Source: an uncultured Pelagibacteraceae bacterium (GTDB lineage: Bacteria > Pseudomonadota > Alphaproteobacteria > Pelagibacterales > Pelagibacteraceae). From it: a stretch of 46,516 bases of DNA. The stretch lies in the NCBI GenBank assembly GCA_902620265.1, contig CACNHI010000002.1:1-46516 (forward strand), read 5' to 3'. The position numbers and the translations under genes were made by a program. Every line of letters begins with the position of its first letter. The stretch's first letter is position 1. The notes beneath the pieces were generated by a model. It had not been told where the DNA came from and did no database searches. It was given only the letters and a program-made list of their open reading frames with translations. This document shows positions 30,049 to 40,732 of this stretch, piece after piece.

Positions 30049-30933
30049 GTGCCAAAAAATAATAATTTTAATAAAGGTATTTTTCTAACAGCTACAGGTT
30101 CAATTTGGTGGGGTCTTATTGGTGTTATTTATTTTAAATATATAGCTTTTGCTGGCCATATAGAGGTTGTAATTCATCGAAGTTTATGGACAACTGTAAT
30201 GCTTGTTATTACATCTATTTTATTTTCGAAAATTAATAATATAAAAAAAGTTTTAAGAAATAAAAAAAATTTAATAATACTTTTTTTTTCTGGAATTTTA
30301 ATTTTTACAAATTGGGCCGTTTGGATTTATGCAGTCTCAACAGATCGTGTAATAGATGCAAGTTTTGGATATTTTATTATGCCAATCATAAGTATTTTTC
30401 TTGGATATTTTTTTTTTCAAGAAATTTTAACTTTTAAGAGTAAAATTTCTATATCAATTGTAATTTTTTCAATTTTATATTTATTATTCTCAAATTTTAA
30501 TTCGATACCATGGGTTGGTCTAATTGTTGCTTTAAGTTGGAGCTTTTATAATCTTCTAAGAAAAAAAATAAACGTTGAGACCGATATTGGACTTCTAATA
30601 GAAAGTTTATATATTTTACCAATTATACTAATTTCCTTTTATTTTCTAGTTCAGAATAATGTTAACGATTTTAATTTAGAAAATCCAAAACTTATGTTTA
30701 TTTTTATGCTTGCTGGGCCTATGACTGTAATACCATTGTATTTATACGTTAGAGGTGTTGAACTTTGTGGGTTAGGTCCTACAGGTATGATTTTTTATAT
30801 TACACCTACTTTACAATTTATTCTTGGATATTTTCTATATAATGAGCCATTAAATAATGAAAAGTTAATTAGTTTTATTTTAATTTGGATTGCTGTATTT
30901 ATCTATTTAAAGGATCTTTATGAGAACAAATAA
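30049..30933 (+). CDS. rarD: RarD/EamA-family transporter
   Basis: GSIWWGLIGVIYFKYIA, EVVIHRSLWTT, TNWAVWIYAVSTDRVIDASFGYFIMPI; GTG start. Confidence 0.9.
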   Translation: MPKNNNFNKGIFLTATGSIWWGLIGVIYFKYIAFAGHIEVVIHRSLWTTVMLVITSILFSKINNIKKVLRNKKNLIILFFSGILIFTNWAVWIYAVSTDRVIDASFGYFIMPIISIFLGYFFFQEILTFKSKISISIVIFSILYLLFSNFNSIPWVGLIVALSWSFYNLLRKKINVETDIGLLIESLYILPIILISFYFLVQNNVNDFNLENPKLMFIFMLAGPMTVIPLYLYVRGVELCGLGPTGMIFYITPTLQFILGYFLYNEPLNNEKLISFILIWIAVFIYLKDLYENK

Positions 30934-31912
30934 AATAATTTTGTATGTATTTATTTATTTAATTTTGAGTATTAAAGCATCTTACGCTTCATCTTTTAAT
31001 CAATGGAAGTCAGATTTCAAAATATTAGCATTATCCAAAGGAATTTCTGAAGACACTATAGATAAAGTTATGAATGACGCAAAATTTCTTCCAAAGGTAA
31101 TAGAATATGATCGTTACCAACCTGAATTTTATGAAGATACAAAAACATACATTACGAAAAGAACATCGAAAAAAAAAGTAAAATCTGGTTTAAATTATTA
31201 TAAAAAAAATACAAAAATAATTAACGTTATAGATAAAAATTTTGAAATAGAAAAAGAACTTTTGTTAGCTTTAATGGGTATAGAAACAAATTTTGGAAAC
31301 TACCTGGGTAAAATGGATATAATTTCATCTTTATCCACTTTAAGTTTTGACAAAAGAAGAAGTGAATTTTTTACAAAAGAATTATTGACTGTTTTAAAAT
31401 TAATTGACAAAGGTATTGTAGATAAAGAAATTTTATATGGATCTTGGGCAGGCGCTTTTGGAAATTTTCAATTTATGCCTTCGACAATTGAAAAATATGC
31501 TATTGATTACAACCAAAATAACCTAATCGAACTTAAAGAAAATTCAGATTCATTCGCATCAGCTGCTAATTATTTGAATAAAATGGGATGGAAAAAAAAT
31601 GCACCATGTTTTAAAAAAATATCACTTAAATCAAATGTACCACAGAAAATCTTGAACACATCTGCAAAAAAAATAAAATTTAAAAAAAAATTAAAATATT
31701 ATAAAAAATATATAAACGAAAAACTTACTTATGACGAAAATGTTAAAGTGGCTATTATCACACCTGATGCTGAAATTGTTGATAATGCTAAAATTAATGA
31801 ACCCGCATACATTGTATTTCAAAATTACGAATTAATACTTAAATGGAATAGATCTTTAAGATTTGGTCTTGCTGTATGTACTTTAAAGAATAAATTTAAA
31901 AATGAACTATAA
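30920..31912 (+). CDS. mltB: Lytic murein transglycosylase (MltB family)
   Basis: LLALMGIETNFGNYLGKMDIISSLSTL, GSWAGAFGNFQFMPSTIEKYAID. Confidence 0.92.
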   Translation: MRTNKIILYVFIYLILSIKASYASSFNQWKSDFKILALSKGISEDTIDKVMNDAKFLPKVIEYDRYQPEFYEDTKTYITKRTSKKKVKSGLNYYKKNTKIINVIDKNFEIEKELLLALMGIETNFGNYLGKMDIISSLSTLSFDKRRSEFFTKELLTVLKLIDKGIVDKEILYGSWAGAFGNFQFMPSTIEKYAIDYNQNNLIELKENSDSFASAANYLNKMGWKKNAPCFKKISLKSNVPQKILNTSAKKIKFKKKLKYYKKYINEKLTYDENVKVAIITPDAEIVDNAKINEPAYIVFQNYELILKWNRSLRFGLAVCTLKNKFKNEL

Positions 31913-32654
31913 AATAATTATTATCATATTATTTTTATTAAGCTCTTGTACTAATAATATTGCAATTCAAAATCATGAAAATCAAATAATTAAACCTAAA
32001 TTTGTGAATTCGGGTTTTACATTAATTTACGATGAAAAATTATTTACAAATAAAATAATAAATAAAAAAATGAATGATAGGGATTTAATTATATTCCAAA
32101 AAAATTTAAAAAAGGGGGCATCTGTTAAATTGATTAATCCAATTAATAATAAAAGTCTATTAGCCTATGTTGGAAAAAAAACAATTTATCCAAGTTTCAA
32201 TAATTCTGTAGTTTCAAAAAGAATAGCCTTCGAGTTAGAGCTTAATAATGATGAGCCATATATAATAATTGAGGAGATAGTTGATAACAGTGCATTCTTC
32301 GTAAAAAAATCAAAAACTTATGAAGAGGAAAAAGAAGTAGCTAATAAGGCCCCAGTAGAAAAAATACTTGTTAATGATCTTAATAAGACATTAGAAAAAA
32401 TTAATATTAAAAAAGTAAAGAAATTTAATTATTCAATAAAAATAGCTGATTTTTACTTTGAAGATTCAGCTAAAACTATGAAAAAAAAAATTTTAAATGA
32501 GTCAACAATTAAAAACGTTGATATAATAGAAAAAACAAAAAATAAATATAGAGTGATTATAGGCCCTTATATGGATTTGAAGTCTCTTCAAAAAGATTAT
32601 AATAAACTTGAAAAATTAGATTTTGAAAATATACAAATTATCAAAAATGTTTAA
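31902..32654 (+). CDS. RlpA-like lipoprotein with degenerate DPBB domain and C-terminal SPOR domain
   Basis: Lipobox LLSSC; C-terminal IKIADFYFEDSAKTMKKKI...YRVIIGPYMDLKSLQKDYNKL (SPOR-like); sits between mltB and dac. Confidence 0.65.
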   Translation: MNYKIIIIILFLLSSCTNNIAIQNHENQIIKPKFVNSGFTLIYDEKLFTNKIINKKMNDRDLIIFQKNLKKGASVKLINPINNKSLLAYVGKKTIYPSFNNSVVSKRIAFELELNNDEPYIIIEEIVDNSAFFVKKSKTYEEEKEVANKAPVEKILVNDLNKTLEKINIKKVKKFNYSIKIADFYFEDSAKTMKKKILNESTIKNVDIIEKTKNKYRVIIGPYMDLKSLQKDYNKLEKLDFENIQIIKNV

Positions 32655-33792
32655 AAAACTAGCTTATTTTATTATACTTCTGTTTGTACCATTTAAAATC
32701 TATGCTTTTGATATAAAGGCTCCGTCCGTAATATTGCAAGATTTCCTGTCTGGCGAAATTCTGTATGAGAAAGATGCTGATAGAGAAATATACCCGGCGT
32801 CAATGACGAAAATAATGACCACTATAATTGCCTTTGAAATGTTACAACGGGGTGAAATAAATTTAGATGATAAATTTTTAGTTTCAGAGAAGGCATGGAA
32901 ATTATCAACCGCAGGGTATTCTTCCATGTTCATAATGGTAGGTGACGAAGTCTCAGTTGAAAATTTATTAAGGGGAATTATTGTTGCTTCAGGTAATGAT
33001 GCTTGCATAACTTTGGCTGAAGGCATAGCTGGTTCTGAAGAAGAATTTGCAATAATTATGACTGCTAAAGCAAAAGAAATTGGAATGGAAAATACTAACT
33101 TTTCTAATTCATCTGGTATAAATGATCCAGATAATTTTTCGACATTAAAAGATATATTAATAATGTCGAATTATCTTATTAAGAATTTCCCAGATTATTA
33201 TAGGTATTTTAGTGAATTAGAATTTACATGGGATAGAACGGGTGGAGATCCCATAAGTCAAGGAAATCGAAATCCTTTGCTTTATAAAAACATTGGAGCT
33301 GACGGGATTAAAACTGGATACCTTGCTGTAGAAAAATATTCATTGGCATCATCTGTTGAAAGAAATGGTAGAAGACTTGTAGCAGTAGCCAGTGGCTTCA
33401 AAACAAAAAAAGATAGATCTAAAGAGTCAATGAAATTGCATATGTGGGGGTTTACAAATTTTGATACAATTAAAATATCTCAAAATAAAGAGAGTATTGC
33501 TGAATTTGACGTCTGGTTAGGTAAAAAAAATAAAGTAGCTGGTTACGTTAAAGAAAATGTTTATAAAACAATTAAAAAGGGCAGAAAAAAAGACCTTAAG
33601 GTAAATATTGAATATCAAGGTCCAATCAAAGCTCCAATTGTCAAAGATCAAGAATTAGGGATGTTAAAAATCTATTTTAAAGATGATTTAATTAGCCAAC
33701 ATAAAATTTATGCGAGCAGCAATGTAAAGAAGGTTAATTTATTTTCCAGATTAGCAAAATCATTGAATTATTTGATATGGGGCGATGTATAA
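32647..33792 (+). CDS. dacC: D-alanyl-D-alanine carboxypeptidase (PBP5/6 family)
   Basis: YPASMTKIMT (SXXK), SGNDA (SXN), DGIKTGYL (KTG); start set to internal ATG at 32647 with signal peptide. Confidence 0.92.
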   Translation: MFKKLAYFIILLFVPFKIYAFDIKAPSVILQDFLSGEILYEKDADREIYPASMTKIMTTIIAFEMLQRGEINLDDKFLVSEKAWKLSTAGYSSMFIMVGDEVSVENLLRGIIVASGNDACITLAEGIAGSEEEFAIIMTAKAKEIGMENTNFSNSSGINDPDNFSTLKDILIMSNYLIKNFPDYYRYFSELEFTWDRTGGDPISQGNRNPLLYKNIGADGIKTGYLAVEKYSLASSVERNGRRLVAVASGFKTKKDRSKESMKLHMWGFTNFDTIKISQNKESIAEFDVWLGKKNKVAGYVKENVYKTIKKGRKKDLKVNIEYQGPIKAPIVKDQELGMLKIYFKDDLISQHKIYASSNVKKVNLFSRLAKSLNYLIWGDV

Positions 33793-34405
33793 TAAACCCA
33801 TTATAGTATTTGAGGGTATAGAAGGTTCAGGTAAAACAACACATCTTAAGAACATTACAAGCTATCTAAAACAAAGAAAAGTTAAATATGTTTCATTAAG
33901 AGAACCTGGTGGCAGTAAAAATTCTGAATTAATTAGGAAAATTATTTTAAATAAAAAATCAGACCTTCATATATTTAGTGATTTATTACTGTATTTAGCA
34001 GCGAGAAATGAAAATATTAACAAAATAATAAAAAAAAATTATAAAAAAAAAATAATACTAATCGATAGATTTGTTGACTCAACCATTGCATACCAGCACT
34101 ATGGTATGGGTATTAATTTAAATCTTATAAATTCAATTAATAAATATTTAATTAAAGATATAAATATTGATTTTACTTTTTTAAATACTGTAGATCTTAA
34201 AAGATTGAAAATGAGACTTAAAAAAAGAAGAAATTTGAATAAGTATGATAAATTCAAAGTTTCTTTTTATAAAAAAGTGCAAAAAGGTTTTATAAAATTA
34301 TCAAAAAAGAAAAAAAACTATACAATTATCGACTCTAACAAAGATATAAATCTAAATAAAAAAATAATTTTAAATAAAATAAATAAATTAATTTTTAAAC
34401 GATGA
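33785..34405 (+). CDS. tmk: Thymidylate kinase
   Basis: IVFEGIEGSGKTTHLKNI, LREPGGSKNSELIR, IDRFVDSTIAYQHYG. Confidence 0.95.
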   Translation: MYNKPIIVFEGIEGSGKTTHLKNITSYLKQRKVKYVSLREPGGSKNSELIRKIILNKKSDLHIFSDLLLYLAARNENINKIIKKNYKKKIILIDRFVDSTIAYQHYGMGINLNLINSINKYLIKDINIDFTFLNTVDLKRLKMRLKKRRNLNKYDKFKVSFYKKVQKGFIKLSKKKKNYTIIDSNKDINLNKKIILNKINKLIFKR

Positions 34406-35325
34406 ATGTAGACTTTAATAAAAAAATTTATGGATACAATGATTTGTTAAATTTTTTTATAAAATTAGATAAAGAAGAAAGAATACCTAATAAATTTATA
34501 TTATCTGGAAATAAAGGTATCGGTAAATCTACTTTTGCATATCATTTAATAAATTACATACTTTCAAAAAATGAAAAAGATAAATACGATACAATAAATT
34601 ATAAAATAAATGATGAGAACAGATCATATAAATTAATTAAGGATCTCACACACCCAAATTTTTTTTTAATTGATGCTGATGAAGGAAAAGAACAAATTAG
34701 TATTGATAAAATTAGAAAATCTTTTGACTTCATAAATAAATCATCAATGAATAATGACTTTAGAATTGTACTCATAGATAACGCAGAATATTTAAACCAA
34801 AGTTCAGGAAATGCCTTACTTAAAATAATTGAAGAACCAAATGAAAAATTAATATTTATATTAGTACATGATATTTCTTATAAGTTGTTAGATACAATAA
34901 AATCCAGATGTATTATTTTCAAAAAGGTGTTTTCATGTGAAGAAAAAATTTCAATCTTTGAAAAAGTCGTGAATCAAAATTTTAGCGATATTTTCGAAAA
35001 TAATTTTCTATCTAAATTTATGAGTGTTGGTGAATTAATATATTTAAAGCAATTTTCTGAGGAATATAAACTTAAAGAAAAAATTGATAATAAAAATATA
35101 TTAAATATATATCTGATGAATAAATATAACAAAAATAACAAAAGAATACAAAAAATAATGTTAAAGCTAATGCAAATATATTTATATCAAATAAATATGA
35201 ACTCTTTTAATGAAAAAAACTATATATGGTATAATTCATTTTTTAAAAAAATTACTGAAGCTAATATATACAACTTAGATATTGGAAATCTTTATTTTGA
35301 ATTTCAAAAAAAAATGAATGAGTAA
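34402..35325 (+). CDS. holB: DNA polymerase III delta' subunit
   Basis: ILSGNKGIGKSTFAYHLINYIL, VLIDNAEYLNQSSGNALLKIIEEPNE; after tmk, before metG. Confidence 0.9.
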   Translation: MNVDFNKKIYGYNDLLNFFIKLDKEERIPNKFILSGNKGIGKSTFAYHLINYILSKNEKDKYDTINYKINDENRSYKLIKDLTHPNFFLIDADEGKEQISIDKIRKSFDFINKSSMNNDFRIVLIDNAEYLNQSSGNALLKIIEEPNEKLIFILVHDISYKLLDTIKSRCIIFKKVFSCEEKISIFEKVVNQNFSDIFENNFLSKFMSVGELIYLKQFSEEYKLKEKIDNKNILNIYLMNKYNKNNKRIQKIMLKLMQIYLYQINMNSFNEKNYIWYNSFFKKITEANIYNLDIGNLYFEFQKKMNE

Positions 35326-36850
35326 AAATTTTTATATAACAACACCAATTTACTATCCTTCTGCAAAACCACATATGGGTCACGCTTATTCAAGTATAGT
35401 ATCTGATTTTTTTGCAAGATTAAAAAAAATACAGGGATATGAAGTCTTTTTCTTAACTGGTACAGATGAACATGGTCAAAAAATCCAACGTGCAGCAGAA
35501 ATAGAGAAAAAAGATCCTCTAAAATTTTGTGACGAAATAAGCAAAACCTTTGAAAATCTTTGCAAAAGTTTGAATCTCTCAAATAATGACTTTATCAGAA
35601 CCACAGAAGAGCGACATAAAAAATCTGTTGAACATTTATGGAAAGTTCTTGAGGATAAAAATGAAATTTATTTATCAAAATATTCTGGCTGGTATTCAGT
35701 ATCTGACGAAGCTTTCTATAGTAATGAGGAAATTGAAGTAATTGATGGTATAAAAAAATCTAAATCATCTGGATCCAAAGTTGAATGGGTAGAGGAAGAA
35801 TCTTATTTTTTTAAATTATCAAAGTGGCAAAAGCCATTACTAAAATTTTACGAACAAAATCCAAAATTTATTTTGCCAAAGTCTAGAAAAAATGAAGTAA
35901 TTAGTTTTGTAAAAGGTGGACTTAAAGATTTATCGATAAGTCGAAAGTCTTTTACTTGGGGCATAAAAGTTCCATCTAATACAGACCATGTTATTTATGT
36001 TTGGTTAGATGCATTAACCAATTATTTGAGTGCACTCAATTATCCTGATATAAATGACAAATTCTACAAAAAGTTTTGGCCTGCAGATGTACATATTATT
36101 GGAAAAGATATTCTAAGATTTCATGCTATATATTGGCCAGCATTTCTTCTGGCTGCAGATATTAATCCTCCTAAAAGAGTTTATGGTCACGGATGGATAC
36201 TATCTGGTGATGAAAAAATGTCTAAATCAAAAGGCAATATTCTTGATCCACTTGAGATAATTAATCAATATGGACTGGATCCATTAAGATACTATTTACT
36301 TAAAGAAGTATCATTTGGGAATGATGGAAACATTTCTAATGAAAAACTAGAAAGTTGCATTAATAGTGATCTAGCAAATAACTATGGAAATTTATGTCAA
36401 AGAGTAATTTCATTTTGTGAAAAAAACATAGGGTTAAAAATACCTAAAATAAATGATTTTGATATGGAAGATTTACAAATTTTAGATAATTACAAAAATA
36501 ACTATGAGGATTTAAAAATTCATATTGATAATCAAAATATCAATTTTTATTTAAATTTTATTATTGATCAACTTTTTAAAGCAAATAAGTACTTTAACGA
36601 TCAAGAACCATGGAAAAAAAAAGATGACAAGAAAAGATTAAATACAATAGTTTACGTTTCATTAGAAATTATTAGGAAAATTTCAATCTTGCTTTATCCA
36701 ATAATACCTCAGACTGCATTAAAGGTACTCAATATATTTAATATTAAAGAGAGCGATATAGAATTTGCGACAATTTTAAATGATAAATATTTATTAACAG
36801 AAGATAGAATCAATAAAATAGAAATTTTATTTAAAAAAATATCAAAATGA
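35318..36850 (+). CDS. metG: Methionyl-tRNA synthetase
   Basis: YITTPIYYPSAKPHMGHAYSSI, FLTGTDEHGQKIQRAA, GWILSGDEKMSKSKGN. Confidence 0.97.
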   Translation: MSKNFYITTPIYYPSAKPHMGHAYSSIVSDFFARLKKIQGYEVFFLTGTDEHGQKIQRAAEIEKKDPLKFCDEISKTFENLCKSLNLSNNDFIRTTEERHKKSVEHLWKVLEDKNEIYLSKYSGWYSVSDEAFYSNEEIEVIDGIKKSKSSGSKVEWVEEESYFFKLSKWQKPLLKFYEQNPKFILPKSRKNEVISFVKGGLKDLSISRKSFTWGIKVPSNTDHVIYVWLDALTNYLSALNYPDINDKFYKKFWPADVHIIGKDILRFHAIYWPAFLLAADINPPKRVYGHGWILSGDEKMSKSKGNILDPLEIINQYGLDPLRYYLLKEVSFGNDGNISNEKLESCINSDLANNYGNLCQRVISFCEKNIGLKIPKINDFDMEDLQILDNYKNNYEDLKIHIDNQNINFYLNFIIDQLFKANKYFNDQEPWKKKDDKKRLNTIVYVSLEIIRKISILLYPIIPQTALKVLNIFNIKESDIEFATILNDKYLLTEDRINKIEILFKKISK

Positions 36851-37605
36851 TAGACTCACATTGTCATTTAGATCGTGAACCTCTTTTATCTAATTTGAGT
36901 CAGGTTTTGATTAGAGCAAAAGAGGCAGGGGTTAAAAAATTATTAACTATTTGTACTACGACAAGTGAATACACTAATATTCTTGATATAATATCAAAAG
37001 ATCAAATGATTTATGGCACTTTTGGAATACATCCTCATGAAACGAAAAATTATTTTATTAAAAAAGATGAAATTATCAAAAAAGTAAAGATGAGCAGTAA
37101 GATTATTGGGGTAGGCGAGACTGGATTGGATTTTTATTATAATAACAGCGATAAAGATTCTCAATTACAAAGTTTTCAAAATCACATCGAAGCAGCAATA
37201 AGTCTGAATATCCCTCTTATCATTCATTCTCGAAACGCAGAGAATGAAACTTATGATATTCTAAAAAAAAATTATCATAAAAATTTAAAAATACTTATGC
37301 ATTGTTTTACAGGTTCAAAAGATTTAGCATTAAATTTATTACCATTGAATGCTTACTTTTCTGCGAGTGGTATCATTACTTTTAAAAATTCAACATTATT
37401 ACAAGATACTTTTAAGGAAATTCCTGAAGATAAATTACTAATAGAGACCGATAGTCCTTTTTTATCTCCAGAACCAAATAGGGGAAAAAAAAATGAACCC
37501 GCTTATATTAAATTTACTGCACAAAAACTTGCAAGTTTAAGAAATATGGAAATGGAAAAATTAATAAAAATCACAACTAAAAATTTTAATACGTTATTTT
37601 TTTAA
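36847..37605 (+). CDS. tatD: TatD-family deoxyribonuclease
   Basis: MIDSHCHLDR, GTFGIHPHE, GVGETGLDFYY, LIIHSRNAENET, LLIETDSPFLSPEPNRGK. Confidence 0.95.
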   Translation: MIDSHCHLDREPLLSNLSQVLIRAKEAGVKKLLTICTTTSEYTNILDIISKDQMIYGTFGIHPHETKNYFIKKDEIIKKVKMSSKIIGVGETGLDFYYNNSDKDSQLQSFQNHIEAAISLNIPLIIHSRNAENETYDILKKNYHKNLKILMHCFTGSKDLALNLLPLNAYFSASGIITFKNSTLLQDTFKEIPEDKLLIETDSPFLSPEPNRGKKNEPAYIKFTAQKLASLRNMEMEKLIKITTKNFNTLFF

Positions 37606-37611
37606 TACTCA

Positions 37612-38382
37612 ATGAAATTTACAATTTTAGGATGTGGAAGTTCAATGGGTGTACCAAGACCTGATGGTAATTTTGGGAATTGCAATCCTAATAATAAAAA
37701 GAATATTAGAACAAGATGTTCTGCAATAATTCAAGGCAAATCTTTAAATATACTTATTGATACCTCTCCAGATATGAGACAACAGTTAATTGACAATAAT
37801 ATAAATAATGTTGATAAAGTTCTTTTTTCACATATGCATGCTGATCAAACACATGGAATAAATGATCTTAGGGTTTTTTATCTAAAAAAAAGAAAGCCCA
37901 TTGATATATATGCAGATTCAGCCACACAAAAATATTTGAAAAAATCATTCTCATACTGTTTCGAAAATAATTCGCCTGAATATCCTGCAACTTTAAAAAT
38001 GAATTCTATTAAAAAAGATTTTTATTTTAATGATGGAAAAAATAAAATTCATATTAAATCTTTAATGGTCAAACATGGAAATGTGGATTGTACTTGTTAT
38101 ATTATAAATAAAAAACTAGCTTACATAAGTGATGTAAGTGATATACATAAAAAAGACTTTAAATTTTTAACAAATTTAAAGTATTTAATCATTGATTGTT
38201 TATGGTATAGAGAACATCCATCACATTTGAATCTAGATAAATCGCTTAGATTGATTAATATTCTTTTACCTAAAAAAGCTATTTTAACTAATCTCCATTC
38301 AGATCTTGATTACAATAAACTTAAAAGTAAGTTAAAAAAAAATATAGTTCCAGCTTATGATGGAATGAGTATTAATTTATAG
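37612..38382 (+). CDS. MBL-fold metallohydrolase (PhnP-like)
   Basis: ILGCGSSMGVPRPDG, LIDTSPDMRQQL, FSHMHADQTHGINDLR. Confidence 0.92.
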   Translation: MKFTILGCGSSMGVPRPDGNFGNCNPNNKKNIRTRCSAIIQGKSLNILIDTSPDMRQQLIDNNINNVDKVLFSHMHADQTHGINDLRVFYLKKRKPIDIYADSATQKYLKKSFSYCFENNSPEYPATLKMNSIKKDFYFNDGKNKIHIKSLMVKHGNVDCTCYIINKKLAYISDVSDIHKKDFKFLTNLKYLIIDCLWYREHPSHLNLDKSLRLINILLPKKAILTNLHSDLDYNKLKSKLKKNIVPAYDGMSINL

Positions 38383-38922
38383 AAGACTCTCAATTTTAGA
38401 AGTGATCTTTTTTGACATAGGTTTTGTAAAAGAGTTATAAGTTTCTTCAATCTTTCCTTCTTTGTTGATTAAAATTTTATGAAAGTTCCATTTGGGTATA
38501 GCAGACTTGCCATAATTTTTTTTAGCCCATTTAAATATTTCATGTGAATTTTCACCTTTAACTTCAGTTATAGTTGTCATTGGAAAATCTATATTGAAAT
38601 TTACATCACAAAATTCTTTAACTTCAGTATCTGCCTTTTTTTCCTGATTAAATGAATTTGATGGAACACCTAAAACAATCAGACCATCTGACCTATACTT
38701 TTCCCAGAGTAACTGTAAATCGTCATATTGTTTTGTGAAACCACAATAGCTTGCAGTATTTACCACTAATACTATTTTATTTTGATAATCCTTTAGGTTA
38801 ATTATTTCACCTGTAATACTGCTTATTTTAAAATCAAAAAATATTTTTTCGTAATTAGCTGAAACCTTATTATTTGTGAAAAAAATCATAATTAGGATTA
38901 TTAATAATGTTATTTTTTTCAT
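38377..38922 (-). CDS. Glutathione peroxidase (Cys-type, with N-terminal signal sequence)
   Basis: VLVVNTASYCGFTKQYDDLQLLWEKYRSDGLIVLGVPSNSFNQEKK; IPKWNFHKILINKEG. Confidence 0.94.
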   Translation of the reverse strand: MKKITLLIILIMIFFTNNKVSANYEKIFFDFKISSITGEIINLKDYQNKIVLVVNTASYCGFTKQYDDLQLLWEKYRSDGLIVLGVPSNSFNQEKKADTEVKEFCDVNFNIDFPMTTITEVKGENSHEIFKWAKKNYGKSAIPKWNFHKILINKEGKIEETYNSFTKPMSKKITSKIESLL

Positions 38923-38926
38923 AACA

Positions 38927-40102
38927 TTATCGCTTATCTGGTGTAAGTAGTATTAAAAAGTATCCTGCTAGTGTTGAGAGTAAAGATCCTGTTAAAACCC
39001 CAATCTTAACACCATCCATGTATTGAGTATTATCAATGAAAGCTAAGTTTCCAACAAATAAACTCATTGTAAAACCAATTCCAGTCAATATTCCTACTCC
39101 ATAAAAATTATACCAGCTTGAGTTTCCAGGCATCTGAGCAATTTTTAATTTTATTGATACATAAGAAAAAACGAATACACCTAACTGCTTACCCACAAAT
39201 AAACCCAATACAATACCCAATGGTACTTTGTTGAGTAATGATGAAAACGATAAACCTTCTAATGAAACACCAGCATTTGCAAAAGCAAATAATGGCATTA
39301 TACCAAATGCAACATAAGGACTGATAGCATGTTCAATTTTTACTAGTAATGAAAAATCTTTCTCTTTTTTTCTGTGTGGAATAGTCATAGCTAATAAAAC
39401 ACCTGCAATAGTAGCGTGTATTCCAGAATTATGAGTGAAATCCCATAGTAAAAGTCCTATTAGCAAATAGGGAAAGAAAACTTTAATATTAAATTTATTT
39501 ATTATTAATAGAATAATAAATGCAATCAGCATTAAAGATAAATAAATTATATTTAACTCTCCTGAATAAAATAAAGCTATAATTAATATTGCTCCCAAAT
39601 CGTCAATAATTGCTAATGCTGTTAGAAAAACTTTTAATGATAAAGGGACTCTTTTACCTAAAAGAGATAATACACCCAATGAAAAAGCAATATCTGTCGC
39701 CGATGGTATAGCCCATCCATTTAATGTTTCAGGATCACCAAAATTTATAAAAACATAAAATAATGCTGGAACAACCATTCCTCCAACAGCGGCAATGATA
39801 GGTAATAATGCCTGCTTTATATTAGAAAGTTCCCCTTGCAAAAATTCTCTTTTTATCTCAAGTGTAACGAAAAAAAAGAAGATCGCCATTAAAGCGTCGT
39901 TAATCCAATGTAACACAGATAACTTAAGACCAAAATTGTTTATTCCAATAAATAGATACTTGTTTAATGTCTCAAAATAAATTTCTGATAAATTGGAATT
40001 ACTTATTATTAACGCTAAAATTGCGCTAATTAATAATACAAGACCACTAGCTGCTTCTAATTTAAAAAACCATTTAAAGGGTTTTGAAATATAATTTATC
40101 AT
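38927..40102 (-). CDS. nhaA: Na+/H+ antiporter NhaA
   Basis: VTLEIKREFLQGELSN, GWAIPSATDIAFSLGVL, FLTALAIIDDLGAILIIALFYS, GIGFTMSLFVGNLAF. Confidence 0.97.
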   Translation of the reverse strand: MINYISKPFKWFFKLEAASGLVLLISAILALIISNSNLSEIYFETLNKYLFIGINNFGLKLSVLHWINDALMAIFFFFVTLEIKREFLQGELSNIKQALLPIIAAVGGMVVPALFYVFINFGDPETLNGWAIPSATDIAFSLGVLSLLGKRVPLSLKVFLTALAIIDDLGAILIIALFYSGELNIIYLSLMLIAFIILLIINKFNIKVFFPYLLIGLLLWDFTHNSGIHATIAGVLLAMTIPHRKKEKDFSLLVKIEHAISPYVAFGIMPLFAFANAGVSLEGLSFSSLLNKVPLGIVLGLFVGKQLGVFVFSYVSIKLKIAQMPGNSSWYNFYGVGILTGIGFTMSLFVGNLAFIDNTQYMDGVKIGVLTGSLLSTLAGYFLILLTPDKR

Positions 40103-40103
40103 T

Positions 40104-40556
40104 TTATCTAATTAAATCTTTAGAAAATAAATAAAAATCTGTTATGCTTTCATAAAAATTACCTAATAAGAAATTAAAACCAGGTATTAAATTATTAATT
40201 TGAACTTTAAAAGTATCAAGCAAAATTATAAATGCGATAAAAGTTATTAAAAATAATAAAAATAAATTTAAAATTGAGATTTTATTATTTTTTTGCATTA
40301 CATCACCTAGATTTTTAACATCAATTTTTTCAGCTTCTTTAATAATGCTGTCTATAACTGGTGGCACTTGTTCATCTGGATTAATTTTTTTAATTTTAAA
40401 TTCTTTTTTATTATTTTCATTTTCTAGTTTTTTATCATTTAATTTATAATGCCATTTTTTCTCGCAAAAACCACATTTTAGCATTCTTCCTTTTGCAGGA
40501 ATTAAGGATGCGTCTACATTGAATTTTTTATCACCACATGGACATGTAATTATCAT
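40104..40556 (-). CDS. Zinc-ribbon (MJ0042-type) single-TM protein
   Basis: MIITCPCGDKKFNVDASLIPAKGRMLKCGFCEKKWHY; one TM near C-terminus. Confidence 0.82.
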   Translation of the reverse strand: MIITCPCGDKKFNVDASLIPAKGRMLKCGFCEKKWHYKLNDKKLENENNKKEFKIKKINPDEQVPPVIDSIIKEAEKIDVKNLGDVMQKNNKISILNLFLLFLITFIAFIILLDTFKVQINNLIPGFNFLLGNFYESITDFYLFSKDLIR

Positions 40557-40650
40557 GTGATCTTTTATACCAGATTCTTATTAAAATTCTTTTATTTTTG
40601 ATCGCTTTATCCTTTGAAATTAACATTATCTACTGTATTAGTATGCCAAT

Positions 40651-40727
<77 letters not shown>

Positions 40728-40732
40728 TTATT

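Noticed and set aside
32481-32490. A10 run inside the RlpA-like gene
   Set aside because: Homopolymer A runs are frequent in this AT-rich Lys-rich sequence; a shift here gives no alternative long product
35304-35582. 92-aa antisense ORF over metG
   Set aside because: Shadow of a highly conserved metG N-terminus
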